Positions 9,101 to 19,953 of a stretch of 64,000 nucleotides of DNA are shown piece after piece (position 1 is the stretch's first letter; every line of letters begins with the position of its first letter). The DNA comes from Micromonospora sp. NBC_01813 (lineage in GTDB: Bacteria > Actinomycetota > Actinomycetes > Mycobacteriales > Micromonosporaceae), in the NCBI RefSeq assembly GCF_035917335.1, contig NZ_CP109067.1, positions 1,366,501-1,430,500 on the forward strand, in the 5' to 3' direction. The notes under the pieces are model-generated. The model was not told where the DNA came from, did not search any database, and was given only the letters and a program-made list of their open reading frames with translations. A program made the translations under genes and the position numbers.

Positions 9101-10543
9101 TCAGTCGCACTCCGGGCGATGCGGTGCCGCGCCCGTACCACCATCGCGGTAGACGTCCGGGTCGAGCACCGGGCCGGTCGGCAGCAGGTCGACCAGCGCT
9201 CCTGGTAGCCAGGCTGCGGGCTGGCCCCGGAAGCCCAGTTCCGGGGCCGGCCCTTCCTCGCCCAGCGGGTACTTGGCACCGTTGTCGGCGACCAGATACC
9301 AGCTGGCGGTCGGGGTGGTCCGCAGCAGCACGCCCGTGTCCCCGGCCACGATGACCCGATCGACCCGGCCACAGCCTGGCACCAGGCCGGGAGCGAGCAC
9401 CGGCCGTCCACCGCCGGTCGTACCGGTCGTTGGTGCCCCGGTCGCGGCCACGGTGACCAGCGTCAATGCCGGCTGGTCCTGGTCGGCGGAGACACTGGCG
9501 CACAGATCGTCACCGGCCGGATCGGTCAGCGGCGGCGGGACCGACGGGAGCGCCTCGATCCGGGTACCCAGCGGGCGCGTCGAGCGGTGCTCGGCGATGT
9601 CCTGCGCACCGAGCGCCACCAGCTGCGGAGTGGCCCCGTCGTACGCCTGGTCCTGGGTGCGCGGGTCACCTACCAGCAGCGCCAGTACCGTCGGTGTGAG
9701 CGGCACCAAACCGTCGCCGGTCAACAGGTAGGCCGTGCCGCCCGGCCCGCTGAACAGCTGCCCGATCCGGGTCGGCGCGCCGGCCAACGTCGGTCCGCCC
9801 GCACCGCGCTGCGGCACCTCCGGCGGGGTCAGATCCGGCCCGGCGGGCAGCAGCCGCAGGAACTCGGCCGGCACTGGTCGTACCGGTGCGGTGCCGTACC
9901 CGAGGGACTCACGGGCCCCGCTGCCGGCGTCGAGTAGATGCCGGGTCTCGCCGACCAGCAGATGCAGGCTGTCGTCCGGTGCGCTGACCAACGTGCCATC
10001 GGCACCTAGCGGCTGGACCGACCGGCTCGCCGCGACCTCCAGCACGAACGTCGGCACCGCCTCGGTGCCTCGGCCGACCGTCCCGGCACACGCCAGCCAG
10101 GGGGAGCGACTCAACCCGGCCGGGTCCGGGAGCCGTTCCGGGGCGCCGATGACGCCCAGCGGGGCACCCCGTGGCGTCCCGACCAGCGCCGCCCGCTCCA
10201 CGGCCACGACCGACGGCTCGCTGCCGAGGATCAGTCGAAGGCTGGTCAGATTCGTCACCGGATGCAGGACGCCGTCGGCGTACAGGTAGCGGGCTCCCGA
10301 GCTGACGTCGACCACCACCGCCCCGTTGATCCGCCAGTTGACTTCGCGGGCCGGCGGGAACAACACGCTGACGATGGTGACCAGCACCGCCACGATGAAG
10401 GCGAGCGCCAGTCCGCCGAGGACGCCGCGCAGCGACCGCCCGGTCGGCTGGTCTGGGTGATCCGGTGCCGAGCGCAGCATCGCCGCCGACAGCCGGCTCA
10501 TGGTGAACATGTGCGCCTGGACCTGGTCGCGCCTGGACTGCAC
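9101..10543 (-). CDS. eccB: Type VII secretion core protein EccB
   Basis: EccB is a core subunit of the ESX membrane complex, with one membrane segment and a large periplasmic domain. The 480-residue length is typical. The start MQSRRDQVQAHMFTMSRL is the conserved amphipathic EccB N-terminus. A single hydrophobic helix lies at about residues 45-67, and the remainder is the repeat-containing extracytoplasmic domain with motifs such as LYADGVLHPVTNL and GVIGAPE. The GTG start lies four bases after the stop of the upstream eccD gene, so the two are co-transcribed. It converges toward the 953-residue substrate gene, leaving a 67-base gap. Confidence 0.95.
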   Translation of the reverse strand: MQSRRDQVQAHMFTMSRLSAAMLRSAPDHPDQPTGRSLRGVLGGLALAFIVAVLVTIVSVLFPPAREVNWRINGAVVVDVSSGARYLYADGVLHPVTNLTSLRLILGSEPSVVAVERAALVGTPRGAPLGVIGAPERLPDPAGLSRSPWLACAGTVGRGTEAVPTFVLEVAASRSVQPLGADGTLVSAPDDSLHLLVGETRHLLDAGSGARESLGYGTAPVRPVPAEFLRLLPAGPDLTPPEVPQRGAGGPTLAGAPTRIGQLFSGPGGTAYLLTGDGLVPLTPTVLALLVGDPRTQDQAYDGATPQLVALGAQDIAEHRSTRPLGTRIEALPSVPPPLTDPAGDDLCASVSADQDQPALTLVTVAATGAPTTGTTGGGRPVLAPGLVPGCGRVDRVIVAGDTGVLLRTTPTASWYLVADNGAKYPLGEEGPAPELGFRGQPAAWLPGALVDLLPTGPVLDPDVYRDGGTGAAPHRPECD

Positions 10544-10547
10544 CCGG

Positions 10548-11903
10548 CTATCCCATGAACCCGCGGATGAACCCGTACACCCCGAGAACCTGCAGCATCA
10601 GCGGCACTGCCACCGCCGCAGCGATGGTGTGCGCGATGTCCGCGGCCCGGCCCCAGTACGGCACGAACCGGCGCCCCGGCACATAGTGGGCCGCGGCGAC
10701 CAACCCGGCGATGCCGGCGACCACCACACCGGCGACGACCAGGTGTCCGGCCGGTCCGGACCGCTCCAGCAGGTGCAGCAGCAGCAGCGCCACACCGACG
10801 CTGCCCGGCACGGCTGCGGCGAGTCGCTGCCAGCGCGCCCGCAGCACCAGAGCGTGCAGCAGCAGCCGCAGCGTCAGCACCACGGTCAGCGCGAACGTCC
10901 ACCAGTCCCGGCTGCCGGCGAGCACCACCAGGCAGACGCCCTCGACCAGACCCGCCGCGAGGTAGAGCCAGTTGAGGAACACGTCAGCGCGGGCGACCCG
11001 GTCGCGGACACCGGTGTCCGGCAACGGGTCGATGTCCTCGGCCAACTGGCCGGCGTGGGTAGGCAGCATCGGCATCCGTAGCCCCGCCAACCGGAACGCC
11101 GTCGCCGGCAGCAGCGAGTTGGTGACCACGGTGGTCACCGCCACGATCGCTGCGCCACCGGCCGCCGCCGTGCCGGCCAGCAGTGCGATTCCGCCCACGG
11201 CGGCCAGCGTCCCGCCCAGGCAGGCGGCGGTGAACACCGGCGCGGTCCGGCCGCCGACCGCTCCGATCGCCACCAGGCTGGCCGCCACCACGGTCAATCC
11301 GGCCAGCAGCACCGCGCCGGCCGGGTCCGGGGCGAACCAGGTGACCCCGGCGGCCGCGGCGGCGGTGCCGGCTGCCGCCAGCAACGCGGCGGCCGCCGGG
11401 GTCACCGACGAGCGGGCCAGGCCGCCTGCCGCGCCCAGCAGCACCACGCCGATGACCAGCAACGCGATGCTGCCGGCTGGTCCGGTGCCGGCGAGCATCG
11501 CCAGCAGCCCACCGAGTGCGACACCGGCCCAGGTCAGCAGTAGCGCTCTGGTCCACTCCGGTCGCCAGGTGTCGACACGGTCGGTCATCGTGGTGACCAC
11601 GCCGTCGACCATGTCGTCGAAATGCACCGTCGGGATCTCGGCGTAGTAGGGCCGCAGGTGCAGATGTGCCCCGTCGAGGACACCGGCGTCGCGCAGGGTC
11701 TGCTCGCCGTCGAGACGGGTTCCGTCGAGGTGTTGCAGCACCCAGCCGCCGTGCGGCAGCCCGGCTTCGGCGAGGTCAGCGCCGCCGAGTCGGACGACGG
11801 TCGGCAGCAGTTGCGCGACCTCGACATCGGTCGGCACCGCGAGCTCGATCCGCCCGGCGGGCACCTGTACGGTCAGCCGGCACAGGGTGTCGACGTCTGC
11901 CAC
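10548..11903 (-). CDS. eccD: Type VII secretion integral membrane protein EccD
   Basis: EccD forms the membrane channel-lining or scaffold part of the ESX complex. Residues about 8-85 form the ubiquitin-like cytosolic domain typical of the family (CRLTVQVPAGRIELAVP through LHLRPYY), followed by a linker and about eleven hydrophobic segments through residue 451. The length and order match EccD. The GTG start has GGAAAGG ten bases upstream. The gene is divergent from eccC across a ~150-base region that must hold promoters for both. eccB follows directly. Confidence 0.95.
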   Translation of the reverse strand: MADVDTLCRLTVQVPAGRIELAVPTDVEVAQLLPTVVRLGGADLAEAGLPHGGWVLQHLDGTRLDGEQTLRDAGVLDGAHLHLRPYYAEIPTVHFDDMVDGVVTTMTDRVDTWRPEWTRALLLTWAGVALGGLLAMLAGTGPAGSIALLVIGVVLLGAAGGLARSSVTPAAAALLAAAGTAAAAAGVTWFAPDPAGAVLLAGLTVVAASLVAIGAVGGRTAPVFTAACLGGTLAAVGGIALLAGTAAAGGAAIVAVTTVVTNSLLPATAFRLAGLRMPMLPTHAGQLAEDIDPLPDTGVRDRVARADVFLNWLYLAAGLVEGVCLVVLAGSRDWWTFALTVVLTLRLLLHALVLRARWQRLAAAVPGSVGVALLLLHLLERSGPAGHLVVAGVVVAGIAGLVAAAHYVPGRRFVPYWGRAADIAHTIAAAVAVPLMLQVLGVYGFIRGFMG

Positions 11904-11932
11904 CAGGGGTACGCCTTTCCATGGACCGTGCC

Positions 11933-11958
11933 GCCATCACACTGGATAATGTGGTGGC
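11933..11958. promoter_or_regulatory. Inverted repeat between eccD and eccC
   Basis: A nine-base inverted repeat, GCCATCACA against TGTGGTGGC with one G-T pair and an eight-base loop containing GGATAAT, lies in the divergent interval. It could be an operator or part of the eccC promoter (GATAAT resembles a -10 element). Support is the symmetry and position only. Confidence 0.25.
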
Positions 11959-12054
11959 TGGTGCCGTGTCCAGTCCGCGCGACCGAGACTGGGCTAAACC
12001 CCAGACAATCGTTGCTTCCTGGCTCGTCGGCGGCCGGCGGGCCAGGATGACGCG

Positions 12055-15000
12055 GTGAGTACGCTGCTCATCCGCCGGCAGCCACGGCCGACCGGTCCGG
12101 AGGCCGTCCAGGGCGACATGACGTTGCAGGAGCCGCCGGAGCTACCCGAACCGGTGAGCGGTATCGCGCAGATGCTGACGTACCTGCCGATGGCGCTCGC
12201 CTCGCTCGGCATGGTGATCATCTTCCTGCGGCCGGTCGGGCAGGGCGGCGGCGGCGGCCTCACCGTGTTCGCCATCGGGCTGATGCTGGTCGCGGCGTTG
12301 GCCATGGTGCTCAGTCAGATGGTGCGGACCGCTGGGGACCGCAAACGGCAGCTGCGCGGGGAGCGGCGTGACTATCTCAGTTACCTGAGCCGGGTCCGAC
12401 GTCAGGTACGGGCGGCGGTGGTCAGCCACCACCGGGCGCAGGCCTGGCGACATCCGGATCCGCCGGCGCTGCCCGGCTTCATCGGTACCTCCAGGATGTG
12501 GGAACGCCGGCCCAGTCACGACGACTTCGCCGAGGTCCGGGTCGCCACCGGAGTGCAGGAACTCGGGCTGCGGTTCCATCCGTTGCACACCAGACCGGTG
12601 GAGAACCTCGAGCCGTTGTCCGCCCATGCGTTGCGGCGTTTCGTCGAGGCGTACCGCACCGTTCCGGACCAGCCGATCACCGTGCCGCTGCACCGGTACG
12701 CGCGGGTCCTGTTGCACGGTGACCGGGCTGTCGCCGCCGGCCTGGTCCGCGCGGTCCTCGCCGAACTCGCGGTGTTCCACGCGCCGGACGAACTGCGCAT
12801 CGTGGTGGTCGCCACCGGTGCCGGTCGGCACCGCTGGGATTGGGTCAAGTGGCTGCCGCATGCCCTGCATCCCTGCGAGGACGACGGCGCCGGACCGGTC
12901 CGACTCTTCACCGACCACGTCGCCGACCTGGAACGGCTGCTCGGCGAGGAACTGGCTACCCGGCCCGGATTCACCCCGTCGGCGGCCGCGACGGCCGAGG
13001 AACCGTACACGGTGGTGCTCCTCGACGGTGTCGAGGTTCCCGACAGCAGCCGGATCCTGTTGGACGGATACCGCGGTGTCACCGTGCTGGACCTGGCCGG
13101 CGCGCTGCCCTGGCGTACGTCGGCGCAGACGTTGTGGCTGCGGATCTCCGCCGACCAGGTGGAGACGGTCACCGCCGCGCCGGACCAGTCGGAACGGGTG
13201 ACCGTCCTGGGTCGACCGGCGTGGCTCGGCCCGGTCGTCGCCCGTACGGTGGCCACCGGGCTGGCGCCGTTGCGCCTCGGCGGCGGATCGGAAGCAGGCG
13301 AGGCGTTGACCGTCGACGTCGAACTGACCGCGATGCTCGGCATCGCCGACCTCAACCGGCACGACCCGGCCGACCTGTGGCAGCGCTGGCCAGCGGAACG
13401 GCACCTGCGGGTGCCGCTCGGCGTCTCCGCCGACGGACGCACCGTCGAACTCGACATCAAGGAATCGGCCCGTGGCGGGATGGGCCCGCACGGGTTGCTG
13501 ATCGGCGCCACCGGCTCCGGCAAGTCGGAACTGTTGCGAACCCTGGTGCTGGCGCTGGCGCTGACCCACTCGTCGGAGTCGCTGAACCTGATCCTGGTCG
13601 ACTTCAAGGGCGGTGCCACCTTCCTCGGCCTCGACCAGCTGCCACACACCTCGGCGGTGATCACCAACCTGGCAGACGAGGAGGCACTCGTCGGCCGGAT
13701 GGAAGACGCGCTCAACGGTGAGATCGTCCGCCGCCAGGAGTTGCTGCGCCGAGTCGGCGTCAGCTCGGCCGCCGAGTACACCGCCCGCCGGGCCCGGACC
13801 GAACCCGATCTGGCTCCGCTGCCCAGCCTGTTCGTGGTGGTCGACGAGTTCAGCGAGTTGCTCGCCGCGCACCGTGACTTCATCGACCTGTTCGTGATGA
13901 TCGGGCGGCTGGGCCGCAGCCTCGGGGTGCATCTGCTACTCGCCTCGCAGCGCCTCGACGAGGGTCGGGTGCACCAACTGGAGTCGCACCTGTCGTACCG
14001 GATCGGGTTGCGGACCTTCTCGGCGATGGAGAGCCGGGGCGTACTGGGCGTGCCGGACGCCTACGAGCTGCCGTCGCAGCCCGGAAACGGCTTCCTCAAG
14101 ACGGACGTGACGACGATGGTGCGGTTCAAGGCCGCGTACGTCTCCGGGCGGTACCGCCCGACCCGCCGCGGCGGTGCCGGGACCGGGGCGGCGACCGGGA
14201 TCGTCGCGTACGGCAGCGGCTGGATCGAGCCGGCGGCCGGTGACCGGCCGCCGGCGGCCGAGCCCATCCACGTCGATGCCGGGGACGACGTCGAAACGCC
14301 GTCGCTGCTGGAGATCGCGCTGGCCCGGCTGCGCGACAGCGGCCCCCCGGCGCACCAGGTCTGGCTGCCTCCGCTGGGTGATCCGCCGGACCTCGACGAC
14401 CTGCTGCCGTCGATCGCCGTCGACCCGGACCGGGGACTCACCTGGCGGCACCGCTTCGACCCGGCGCAGCTGGGGGTGCCGATCGGAATCGTGGACCGGC
14501 CGTTCGAGCAGCGCCGCGACCTGCTCAACGTGGATCTGGCCGGTGCGGGTGGGCACATCGGGGTCGCGGGCGGTCCGCAGAGTGGCAAGAGCACGTTGCT
14601 GCGTACCCTGATCGTGAGCCTGTCGTTGTCGTACACCCCGGCGGAGGTGCAGTTCTACTGTCTGGACTTCGGCGGCGGTCTGCTTTCCGCGATCGGCCGG
14701 CTGCCGCACGTCGGTGGGGTCGCCGGCCGGCTGGACAGCGAGCGGATCACCCGTACGATCGCCGAGGTGCTGGAGGTGATGAGCAGCCGGGAACGGTTCT
14801 TCGCCACCGAGGGAATCGACTCCATGGTGGACTTCCGCCGCCGTCGGGCCGCCGGTGAGTTCCCCGACGAGGCACACGGCGACGTGTTCCTGGTCGTCGA
14901 CGGGTGGGCCACCGTACGGCAGGATCTGATCGACCTGATTCCGGCCTTCAGCAGCATCGTCTCCCGAGGGCTCAGCTACGGGGTGCACCTGGTGGTGGCC

Positions 15001-16044
15001 GCGACCCGCTGGGGCGAGATCTCCACCAACCTGCGGGATCTGCTCGGCACCCGGCTGGAACTGCGTCTCGGCGACGCGGTCGACTCGATGATCAACATGC
15101 GGGTGGCGGAGACCGTGCCGAAGATCCCCGGGCGAGGCATCACCGAGACCAAACTGCACTTCCTGACCGCGCTGCCGCGCCTGTCGCACCTGGTGACCGA
15201 CCGCACCGACCCCGGCGACGCGGTGGCCGGCACCGTCGAGGCGATCACCACCGCCTGGCCCGGCCGACCGGCCCCGGCGGTACGGATGTTGCCGGCGGTG
15301 CTCGCCGCCGACCGGCTCCCGCCGGCTGACGGCGCACTGCGGGTGCCGCTCGGCTGGGAGGGGCAGACCCTCGGCGTACAGTGGCACGACTTCGAGGAGA
15401 CCCCGCACCTGGTGGTCGCCGGTGACGCGGAGACCGGCAAGACCAACCTGCTGAAACTGATCATCGCGGCGGTCACCACCCGCTACACCCCCGACGAGGC
15501 CCGGATCATGGCGGTCGACGTGCGTCGTGGCCTGTACGACGCGATTCCCACCGAGCATCAACTGGGGTACGGCGTCTCCGCGTCGGCGATCAAGCAGATG
15601 GTCGAGTCGGTGGCGCGGGCGATGCGCCAGCGGCTGCCGGACTCCAGCATCACCCCGGCCCAGTTGCGCCGCCGCGACTGGTGGCAGGGTCCGGAGCTGT
15701 ACCTGGTGATCGACGACTACGACATGGTTTCCAGCGCCACCGGGGTCAGCCCTTTCGCCCCGCTACTGGAATTCCTCGCCCAGGGCACCGAACTGGGCCT
15801 GCACCTGGTGGTGTCACGCAGCGCGAACGGGCTGTCCCGGGCGTTGATGGATCCGCTGCTGCGGAGCCTGATGGAGGTCAACAGCCCCGCCCTGCTGCTG
15901 TCCTGCCCACCGTCGGAAGGGATGCTGTTCAACAACGTCCGACCCCGGGTACTGCCCACCGGCCGGGCCCAGCACATCACCCGGCGGCGGCTGACGCAGG
16001 TGCAGACCGCGCTGATGGACGCGGAGCCGGTTCCGAGACCTTGA
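12055..16044 (+). CDS. eccC: Type VII secretion ATPase EccC (fused EccCa/EccCb)
   Basis: FtsK/SpoIIIE-type motor of the ESX system, 1329 residues in one chain. Two hydrophobic helices lie near residues 40-90. Domain 1 has Walker A GATGSGKS at 484-491 and Walker B with D597-E598. Domain 2 has GGPQSGKS at 839-846, but its Walker B reads VVDG, without the catalytic glutamate. Domain 3 has GDAETGKT at 1123-1130 and a DD Walker B. Only the first domain therefore looks hydrolysis-competent, as known for other EccC proteins, where the later domains bind substrate signals. The GTG start has AGGA a few bases upstream. It is divergent from eccD-eccB and convergent with the beta-helix ATPase gene. Confidence 0.96.
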   Translation: MSTLLIRRQPRPTGPEAVQGDMTLQEPPELPEPVSGIAQMLTYLPMALASLGMVIIFLRPVGQGGGGGLTVFAIGLMLVAALAMVLSQMVRTAGDRKRQLRGERRDYLSYLSRVRRQVRAAVVSHHRAQAWRHPDPPALPGFIGTSRMWERRPSHDDFAEVRVATGVQELGLRFHPLHTRPVENLEPLSAHALRRFVEAYRTVPDQPITVPLHRYARVLLHGDRAVAAGLVRAVLAELAVFHAPDELRIVVVATGAGRHRWDWVKWLPHALHPCEDDGAGPVRLFTDHVADLERLLGEELATRPGFTPSAAATAEEPYTVVLLDGVEVPDSSRILLDGYRGVTVLDLAGALPWRTSAQTLWLRISADQVETVTAAPDQSERVTVLGRPAWLGPVVARTVATGLAPLRLGGGSEAGEALTVDVELTAMLGIADLNRHDPADLWQRWPAERHLRVPLGVSADGRTVELDIKESARGGMGPHGLLIGATGSGKSELLRTLVLALALTHSSESLNLILVDFKGGATFLGLDQLPHTSAVITNLADEEALVGRMEDALNGEIVRRQELLRRVGVSSAAEYTARRARTEPDLAPLPSLFVVVDEFSELLAAHRDFIDLFVMIGRLGRSLGVHLLLASQRLDEGRVHQLESHLSYRIGLRTFSAMESRGVLGVPDAYELPSQPGNGFLKTDVTTMVRFKAAYVSGRYRPTRRGGAGTGAATGIVAYGSGWIEPAAGDRPPAAEPIHVDAGDDVETPSLLEIALARLRDSGPPAHQVWLPPLGDPPDLDDLLPSIAVDPDRGLTWRHRFDPAQLGVPIGIVDRPFEQRRDLLNVDLAGAGGHIGVAGGPQSGKSTLLRTLIVSLSLSYTPAEVQFYCLDFGGGLLSAIGRLPHVGGVAGRLDSERITRTIAEVLEVMSSRERFFATEGIDSMVDFRRRRAAGEFPDEAHGDVFLVVDGWATVRQDLIDLIPAFSSIVSRGLSYGVHLVVAATRWGEISTNLRDLLGTRLELRLGDAVDSMINMRVAETVPKIPGRGITETKLHFLTALPRLSHLVTDRTDPGDAVAGTVEAITTAWPGRPAPAVRMLPAVLAADRLPPADGALRVPLGWEGQTLGVQWHDFEETPHLVVAGDAETGKTNLLKLIIAAVTTRYTPDEARIMAVDVRRGLYDAIPTEHQLGYGVSASAIKQMVESVARAMRQRLPDSSITPAQLRRRDWWQGPELYLVIDDYDMVSSATGVSPFAPLLEFLAQGTELGLHLVVSRSANGLSRALMDPLLRSLMEVNSPALLLSCPPSEGMLFNNVRPRVLPTGRAQHITRRRLTQVQTALMDAEPVPRP

Positions 16045-16078
16045 CGGGCCGACCCGGGTGCGGGACGAACCCGGCCGG

Positions 16079-19000
16079 TCAGCCGACCCCGACCCGTTGC
16101 GGCAGATCGTCGGGGAGCAACAACCGCATCTCGGCGATCCCCGCGCCCGGTTGGCCGAGTAGCCGACCGGCCTGCCGGGTCACCATCGCCTGTAGCACCG
16201 TACGCGCGTACCGGGCGTTGCCGAACGTCTCGGTACGCGGCACCGCGGCGAAGTGCGACCGCAACGCCGCCCGGGTCTGCGGGTCGCACTCGTACCCGTC
16301 AACGGCCGCCACCCGCTCCACGATCGTCACCAGTTCGTCGTCGGAGTAGCTGTCGAAGGTGATGGTCTGACTGAACCGGGACGCCAGGCCCGGGTTGGAG
16401 GCCAGGAACAGGCGCATCTGGCCGGTGTAGCCGGCGGCGATCACCACGACGTCGTCGCGGTGGTCCTCCATCAACTTCAGCAGTGTGTCCACCGCCTCCT
16501 GCCCGAAGTCGCTGGTGGAACCCCCGGCCGGCGTCAGGGTGTACGCCTCGTCGACGAACAGCACACCGCCCCGGGCCCGGTCGAACGCCTCCTGGGTCAA
16601 CTGCGCGGTCTGCCCGACGTAGCGACCCACGATGTCCGCCCGGGCCACCTCCACCAACTGACCGGTACGCAGCAGCCCCAACGACGCCAGCAACTCCCCG
16701 TACAGCCGGGCCACGGTCGTCTTGCCGGTACCCGGCGGCCCGGCGAACACCAGGTGGTTGTCGATCGACATCGCCGGCAGTCCGGCGGCGCGGCGCATCC
16801 GGGCCGCGGCCAGCAGATTGACCAGATCCTCCACGGCGTCCTTGACGCCCTGCAGGCCGATCATCCCGCGCAGCCGCTCCACCGGTCCAGGCCCGTCGGT
16901 CGGTGCCCCCGGACCGCCGGTCTGCCCGCCGGCAAACTGATCCGCCACGTCGGCGGGCAGTAACGTGGTCAACTCCTCGCCGTCGACGTCGGGCTGGGCG
17001 GCGAGCCGGCTGGCCTGGCGGTCCACCATCTCCTCGAACGTACGCCGGGCCGTCCGGCCGTTGCCGAAGGTACGGTCCCGGGGCATCCGGTCGAAGTGGC
17101 CGGCCAACGCCTCGGCGGTGCCCGGACCAAGCTGGTAGCGGTGGGCGACAGCGAGCCGCGCCACGATCGTCACCATCTCCCCGGAGGTGTAGTTCTCGAA
17201 CTCGATGGTCCGGCTGAACCGCGACGCCAGGCCGGGATTGGACGCCGCGAATCGGCGCATGTCGTCGGAGTAGCCGGCGGCGATCACCACCACGTCGTCG
17301 CGGTGGTCCTCCATCAACTTGACCAGAGTGTCGACCGCCTCCCGACCGAAGTCGTGGCCACCACCGGGAACCTGGGCGGTCAGGGTGTACGCCTCATCGA
17401 TGAACAGAACCCCGCCGAGTGCCGAGGTGAACACCTCGGTGGTCTTGATGGCAGTCCCGCCGATCACCTGGGCCACCAGGTCGCCCCGGCCGACCTCGAC
17501 CAGGTGCCCACTGCGTAGCACACCCAGCTCGGCGAGAATGCCGCCGTACAGCCGGGCAACCGTGGTCTTACCGGTGCCGGGCGGTCCGGCGAAGATCGCG
17601 TGCCGGCTCATCGGCGCAACCGGCAGCCCGGCCGCACGCCTGCGCTGCGCCATCCGGTTGAGGTCGACCAGGCTGGTCAGCTGTCGTTTCACGGTCGGAA
17701 GCCCGACCATCGCCTGCAGCTGTCGCAGCGGGCTGTCGTCCAGTGCCGCGTCGATCTCGGATGCCCCGTCGGCGCCGATCGTCGCCACCGCGGAATCGTT
17801 GTCGCGGTCGAGGACGTTGTCCGAGGACACCCGCGCCGCGCCATCGGCCCGGCGCAGCCCGACACCCCGGTTGCCGGTGAGCTGGCAGTCGGTCAACGTC
17901 ACCGGCTCGGCGCTGTCCACCCGGACCCCGTCGCCGTGGTTGCCATCTATGGTGCATCCGGTGAGCGCGGCGCGGGCATGGCCGCTGACCTCCACGCCGT
18001 GCCGGCGGTTGCCTAGACTGCGGGAACGGTCGGCGACCAGATGCCCGTACTCCTCGGCCAGCAGGCCGTGACTGCCTGAGCCGGTCACTTCGCAGTCGGT
18101 CGCGCTCACCCTGGCCCGGCCACCGATCGAGATGCCGTACTGCGCGGCGTCGCGGACCATCAGCGCGCTGATCCGTGGATGCGCGCTACCGGCCACCCGC
18201 ACCCCGTCCATCCGGCTGTCCGCGATCTCGCCCCCTTCGAACCTGCCCTGACCGCCTCCGTCGACCAGCAGACCGTGGCCCCCGGTCCCGGTGAGCCGGC
18301 AGTCGCGCAGCAGCGGGTTGGCCGAGTCGTCCACCCGTACCCCGGCACCGACGCCGCCTTCGACGGTGAGCCGGTGCAGCTGCGGATTCGCCCGTTCGGT
18401 GATGGACACTGCCACGCCCCCGGCCCGGCGTACCGCGAGGTCGGTGAGTACCGGTCCGGCCGCGCCCTTGACCAGCAGCCCGTCGAGCTGAGGTTCGGTG
18501 ACCTCGCAGCCGGTGAAGGTGCCTCGGGCCTGCTCGACGACGCAGATGCCGTAGCCGCCGGCCCGGTCCACCCTGACGCCGTCGACGTACGGATCCGTCA
18601 CGTCACCGAGGATGACGCCGTGGCTGCGGGTGTCGCTGATCTGGCAGTCGGTCAGGGTCACCCGGGACTTGCTGGTCACGTAGATGCCGACGGTGGTGTC
18701 CCGGACGGCGGTACGCCGGATCCGGGTGGTGGCCTGCTGCTCCAGGGCGATCGCCGGCTTGTCGGTGGCGGAGACCTCGCAGTCTTCGATCAGTCCGCGG
18801 CCCTGGCCGTTGACGCAGATGCCGTTTCCGCGCGCGTCGCGCAGTACGCATCTGCGGACGGTCGGGTCACCGCGCTCAGCGATGACCAGTGCCGAGGTGC
18901 CGATATGCTCGATGACGCAGTCCTCGAGGACACTGCCCGCACCGGAGGTGTCGACCACGCCGGCGCCTTCGGGGTTGACCACCCGACAACCCCGCATCGC

Positions 19001-19372
19001 GACGGCACCGCGATCGGCGGCGAGTACGGCGGTCCAGCCGGCACCGGAGACTTCGCAGTCGTCGGTTTCGACCTGCCCGCGCAGCACCTCCAGGGTCGAG
19101 CTCTCCTTGTCTTGGCCGAGCAGGATCAGACCGGACAGCTTCACTGCTTCGCCCAGCACCCGGACGACCGGCCCGGTCGTCGTGCTCAGTCGTACCGAGC
19201 CACGGCCTTCGGTCGCGGTGATGGTGACCACGGTGGTGACGGTGAGTCGCTCGTCGTACTGACCGGGTGCGACGGTGATCAAGGCACCTGGGCGGGCGGC
19301 ACGCAGTGCTTCGGAGATCGTCCGGTGGCTTGCGGGGCGGGACGGATCGACCGTCAGCACCTGGCGCGTCAC
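16079..19372 (-). CDS. Beta-helix / tandem CbxX-type AAA ATPase
   Basis: A 1097-residue fusion. Residues about 1-530 are a right-handed parallel beta-helix of ~23-residue repeats (recurring patterns such as GxGIxV, DCEVTG and SGSHGLL). Two CbxX/CfxQ-type AAA domains follow. AAA1 has Walker A GPPGTGKT near residue 595 and Walker [13 protein letters not shown]2 has the same Walker A near residue 877 and LFVDEAYTL. Both appear catalytically complete. Mycobacterial EccA proteins have a TPR N-domain plus one CbxX domain, so this protein may be the functional equivalent: a hexameric cytosolic ATPase handling ESX substrates, with the beta-helix as the recognition surface. It is transcribed divergently from the WXG100 gene. 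The start is a GTG. Confidence 0.88.
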   Translation of the reverse strand: MTRQVLTVDPSRPASHRTISEALRAARPGALITVAPGQYDERLTVTTVVTITATEGRGSVRLSTTTGPVVRVLGEAVKLSGLILLGQDKESSTLEVLRGQVETDDCEVSGAGWTAVLAADRGAVAMRGCRVVNPEGAGVVDTSGAGSVLEDCVIEHIGTSALVIAERGDPTVRRCVLRDARGNGICVNGQGRGLIEDCEVSATDKPAIALEQQATTRIRRTAVRDTTVGIYVTSKSRVTLTDCQISDTRSHGVILGDVTDPYVDGVRVDRAGGYGICVVEQARGTFTGCEVTEPQLDGLLVKGAAGPVLTDLAVRRAGGVAVSITERANPQLHRLTVEGGVGAGVRVDDSANPLLRDCRLTGTGGHGLLVDGGGQGRFEGGEIADSRMDGVRVAGSAHPRISALMVRDAAQYGISIGGRARVSATDCEVTGSGSHGLLAEEYGHLVADRSRSLGNRRHGVEVSGHARAALTGCTIDGNHGDGVRVDSAEPVTLTDCQLTGNRGVGLRRADGAARVSSDNVLDRDNDSAVATIGADGASEIDAALDDSPLRQLQAMVGLPTVKRQLTSLVDLNRMAQRRRAAGLPVAPMSRHAIFAGPPGTGKTTVARLYGGILAELGVLRSGHLVEVGRGDLVAQVIGGTAIKTTEVFTSALGGVLFIDEAYTLTAQVPGGGHDFGREAVDTLVKLMEDHRDDVVVIAAGYSDDMRRFAASNPGLASRFSRTIEFENYTSGEMVTIVARLAVAHRYQLGPGTAEALAGHFDRMPRDRTFGNGRTARRTFEEMVDRQASRLAAQPDVDGEELTTLLPADVADQFAGGQTGGPGAPTDGPGPVERLRGMIGLQGVKDAVEDLVNLLAAARMRRAAGLPAMSIDNHLVFAGPPGTGKTTVARLYGELLASLGLLRTGQLVEVARADIVGRYVGQTAQLTQEAFDRARGGVLFVDEAYTLTPAGGSTSDFGQEAVDTLLKLMEDHRDDVVVIAAGYTGQMRLFLASNPGLASRFSQTITFDSYSDDELVTIVERVAAVDGYECDPQTRAALRSHFAAVPRTETFGNARYARTVLQAMVTRQAGRLLGQPGAGIAEMRLLLPDDLPQRVGVG

Positions 19373-19659
19373 GCGGGCATCGCCGTCCCGTCGATTCGTC
19401 GTGGCCCGGCGTCGGGCTGGCCCGTCGTCGCGACCGTCAGCTGAGCTGTTGAGGGGGAGTTTCAGAGGATACCGCCGGGCGTCGGCGGTCGCCGTGCCGC
19501 GTCGGCAAACCTGGGGTAGTCACTAGACTTCGCCGGCCCTGGCGCGGTGCGGCCTGTACCTTTCGACGTACTGGCCGTAGCGTCGCGGCGAGGCGGGCTG
19601 TGCCCGCGGCTTTCCAGCTCACCCCGTCTCGTCTCGGGGTCCCCGGGGAAGGAGCGGCC

Positions 19660-19953
19660 ATGGCCGACCTCCATGTCAACCACGCCGGCGTGAGTCAGGC
19701 GATCACAGACATGCAACAGGCCACCGTGCAGATGCAGAACGCCATGCAGCAGTTGCTGCAGGGCCTCACCCCGTTCGAGCGCACCTTCGAGGCCGACGGT
19801 GCCCGTCCGGAGTGGAACGCCTTCAAACTTGCCGTAGCGCAGGCCGACGAACGGATGCAGGCCACCTTCGGCAAGGGTGCTGTCGCCCTGGGCGACATGC
19901 AGCAGATCCACATCGACTCCGACCGGCGCAGCACGAACATCCTGGGCGGCTGA
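19660..19953 (+). CDS. WXG100 family ESX protein
   Basis: A 97-residue helical hairpin protein, the standard length for EsxA/EsxB-type proteins. The turn contains RPEWNAF, close to the W-x-G signature (W-N-A). The C-terminal helix is followed by a short polar tail. The ATG at 19660 is supported by GGGGAAGGAG six bases upstream; longer forms reading from 19600 are unlikely. The stop overlaps the next ATG by one base (TGATG), so the gene is translationally coupled to the YbaB-like gene, and both precede the giant substrate. Expected to be secreted as a dimer. Confidence 0.88.
   Translation: MADLHVNHAGVSQAITDMQQATVQMQNAMQQLLQGLTPFERTFEADGARPEWNAFKLAVAQADERMQATFGKGAVALGDMQQIHIDSDRRSTNILGG

Noticed and set aside
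12142-13932. 596-codon minus-strand ORF opposite eccC
   Set aside because: It is a high-GC shadow frame; the plus strand codes a complete EccC.
16045-16085. Bidirectional terminator between eccC and the beta-helix gene
   Set aside because: A short CCGGGT/ACCCGG stem is present but with mismatches outside it; support is too thin.
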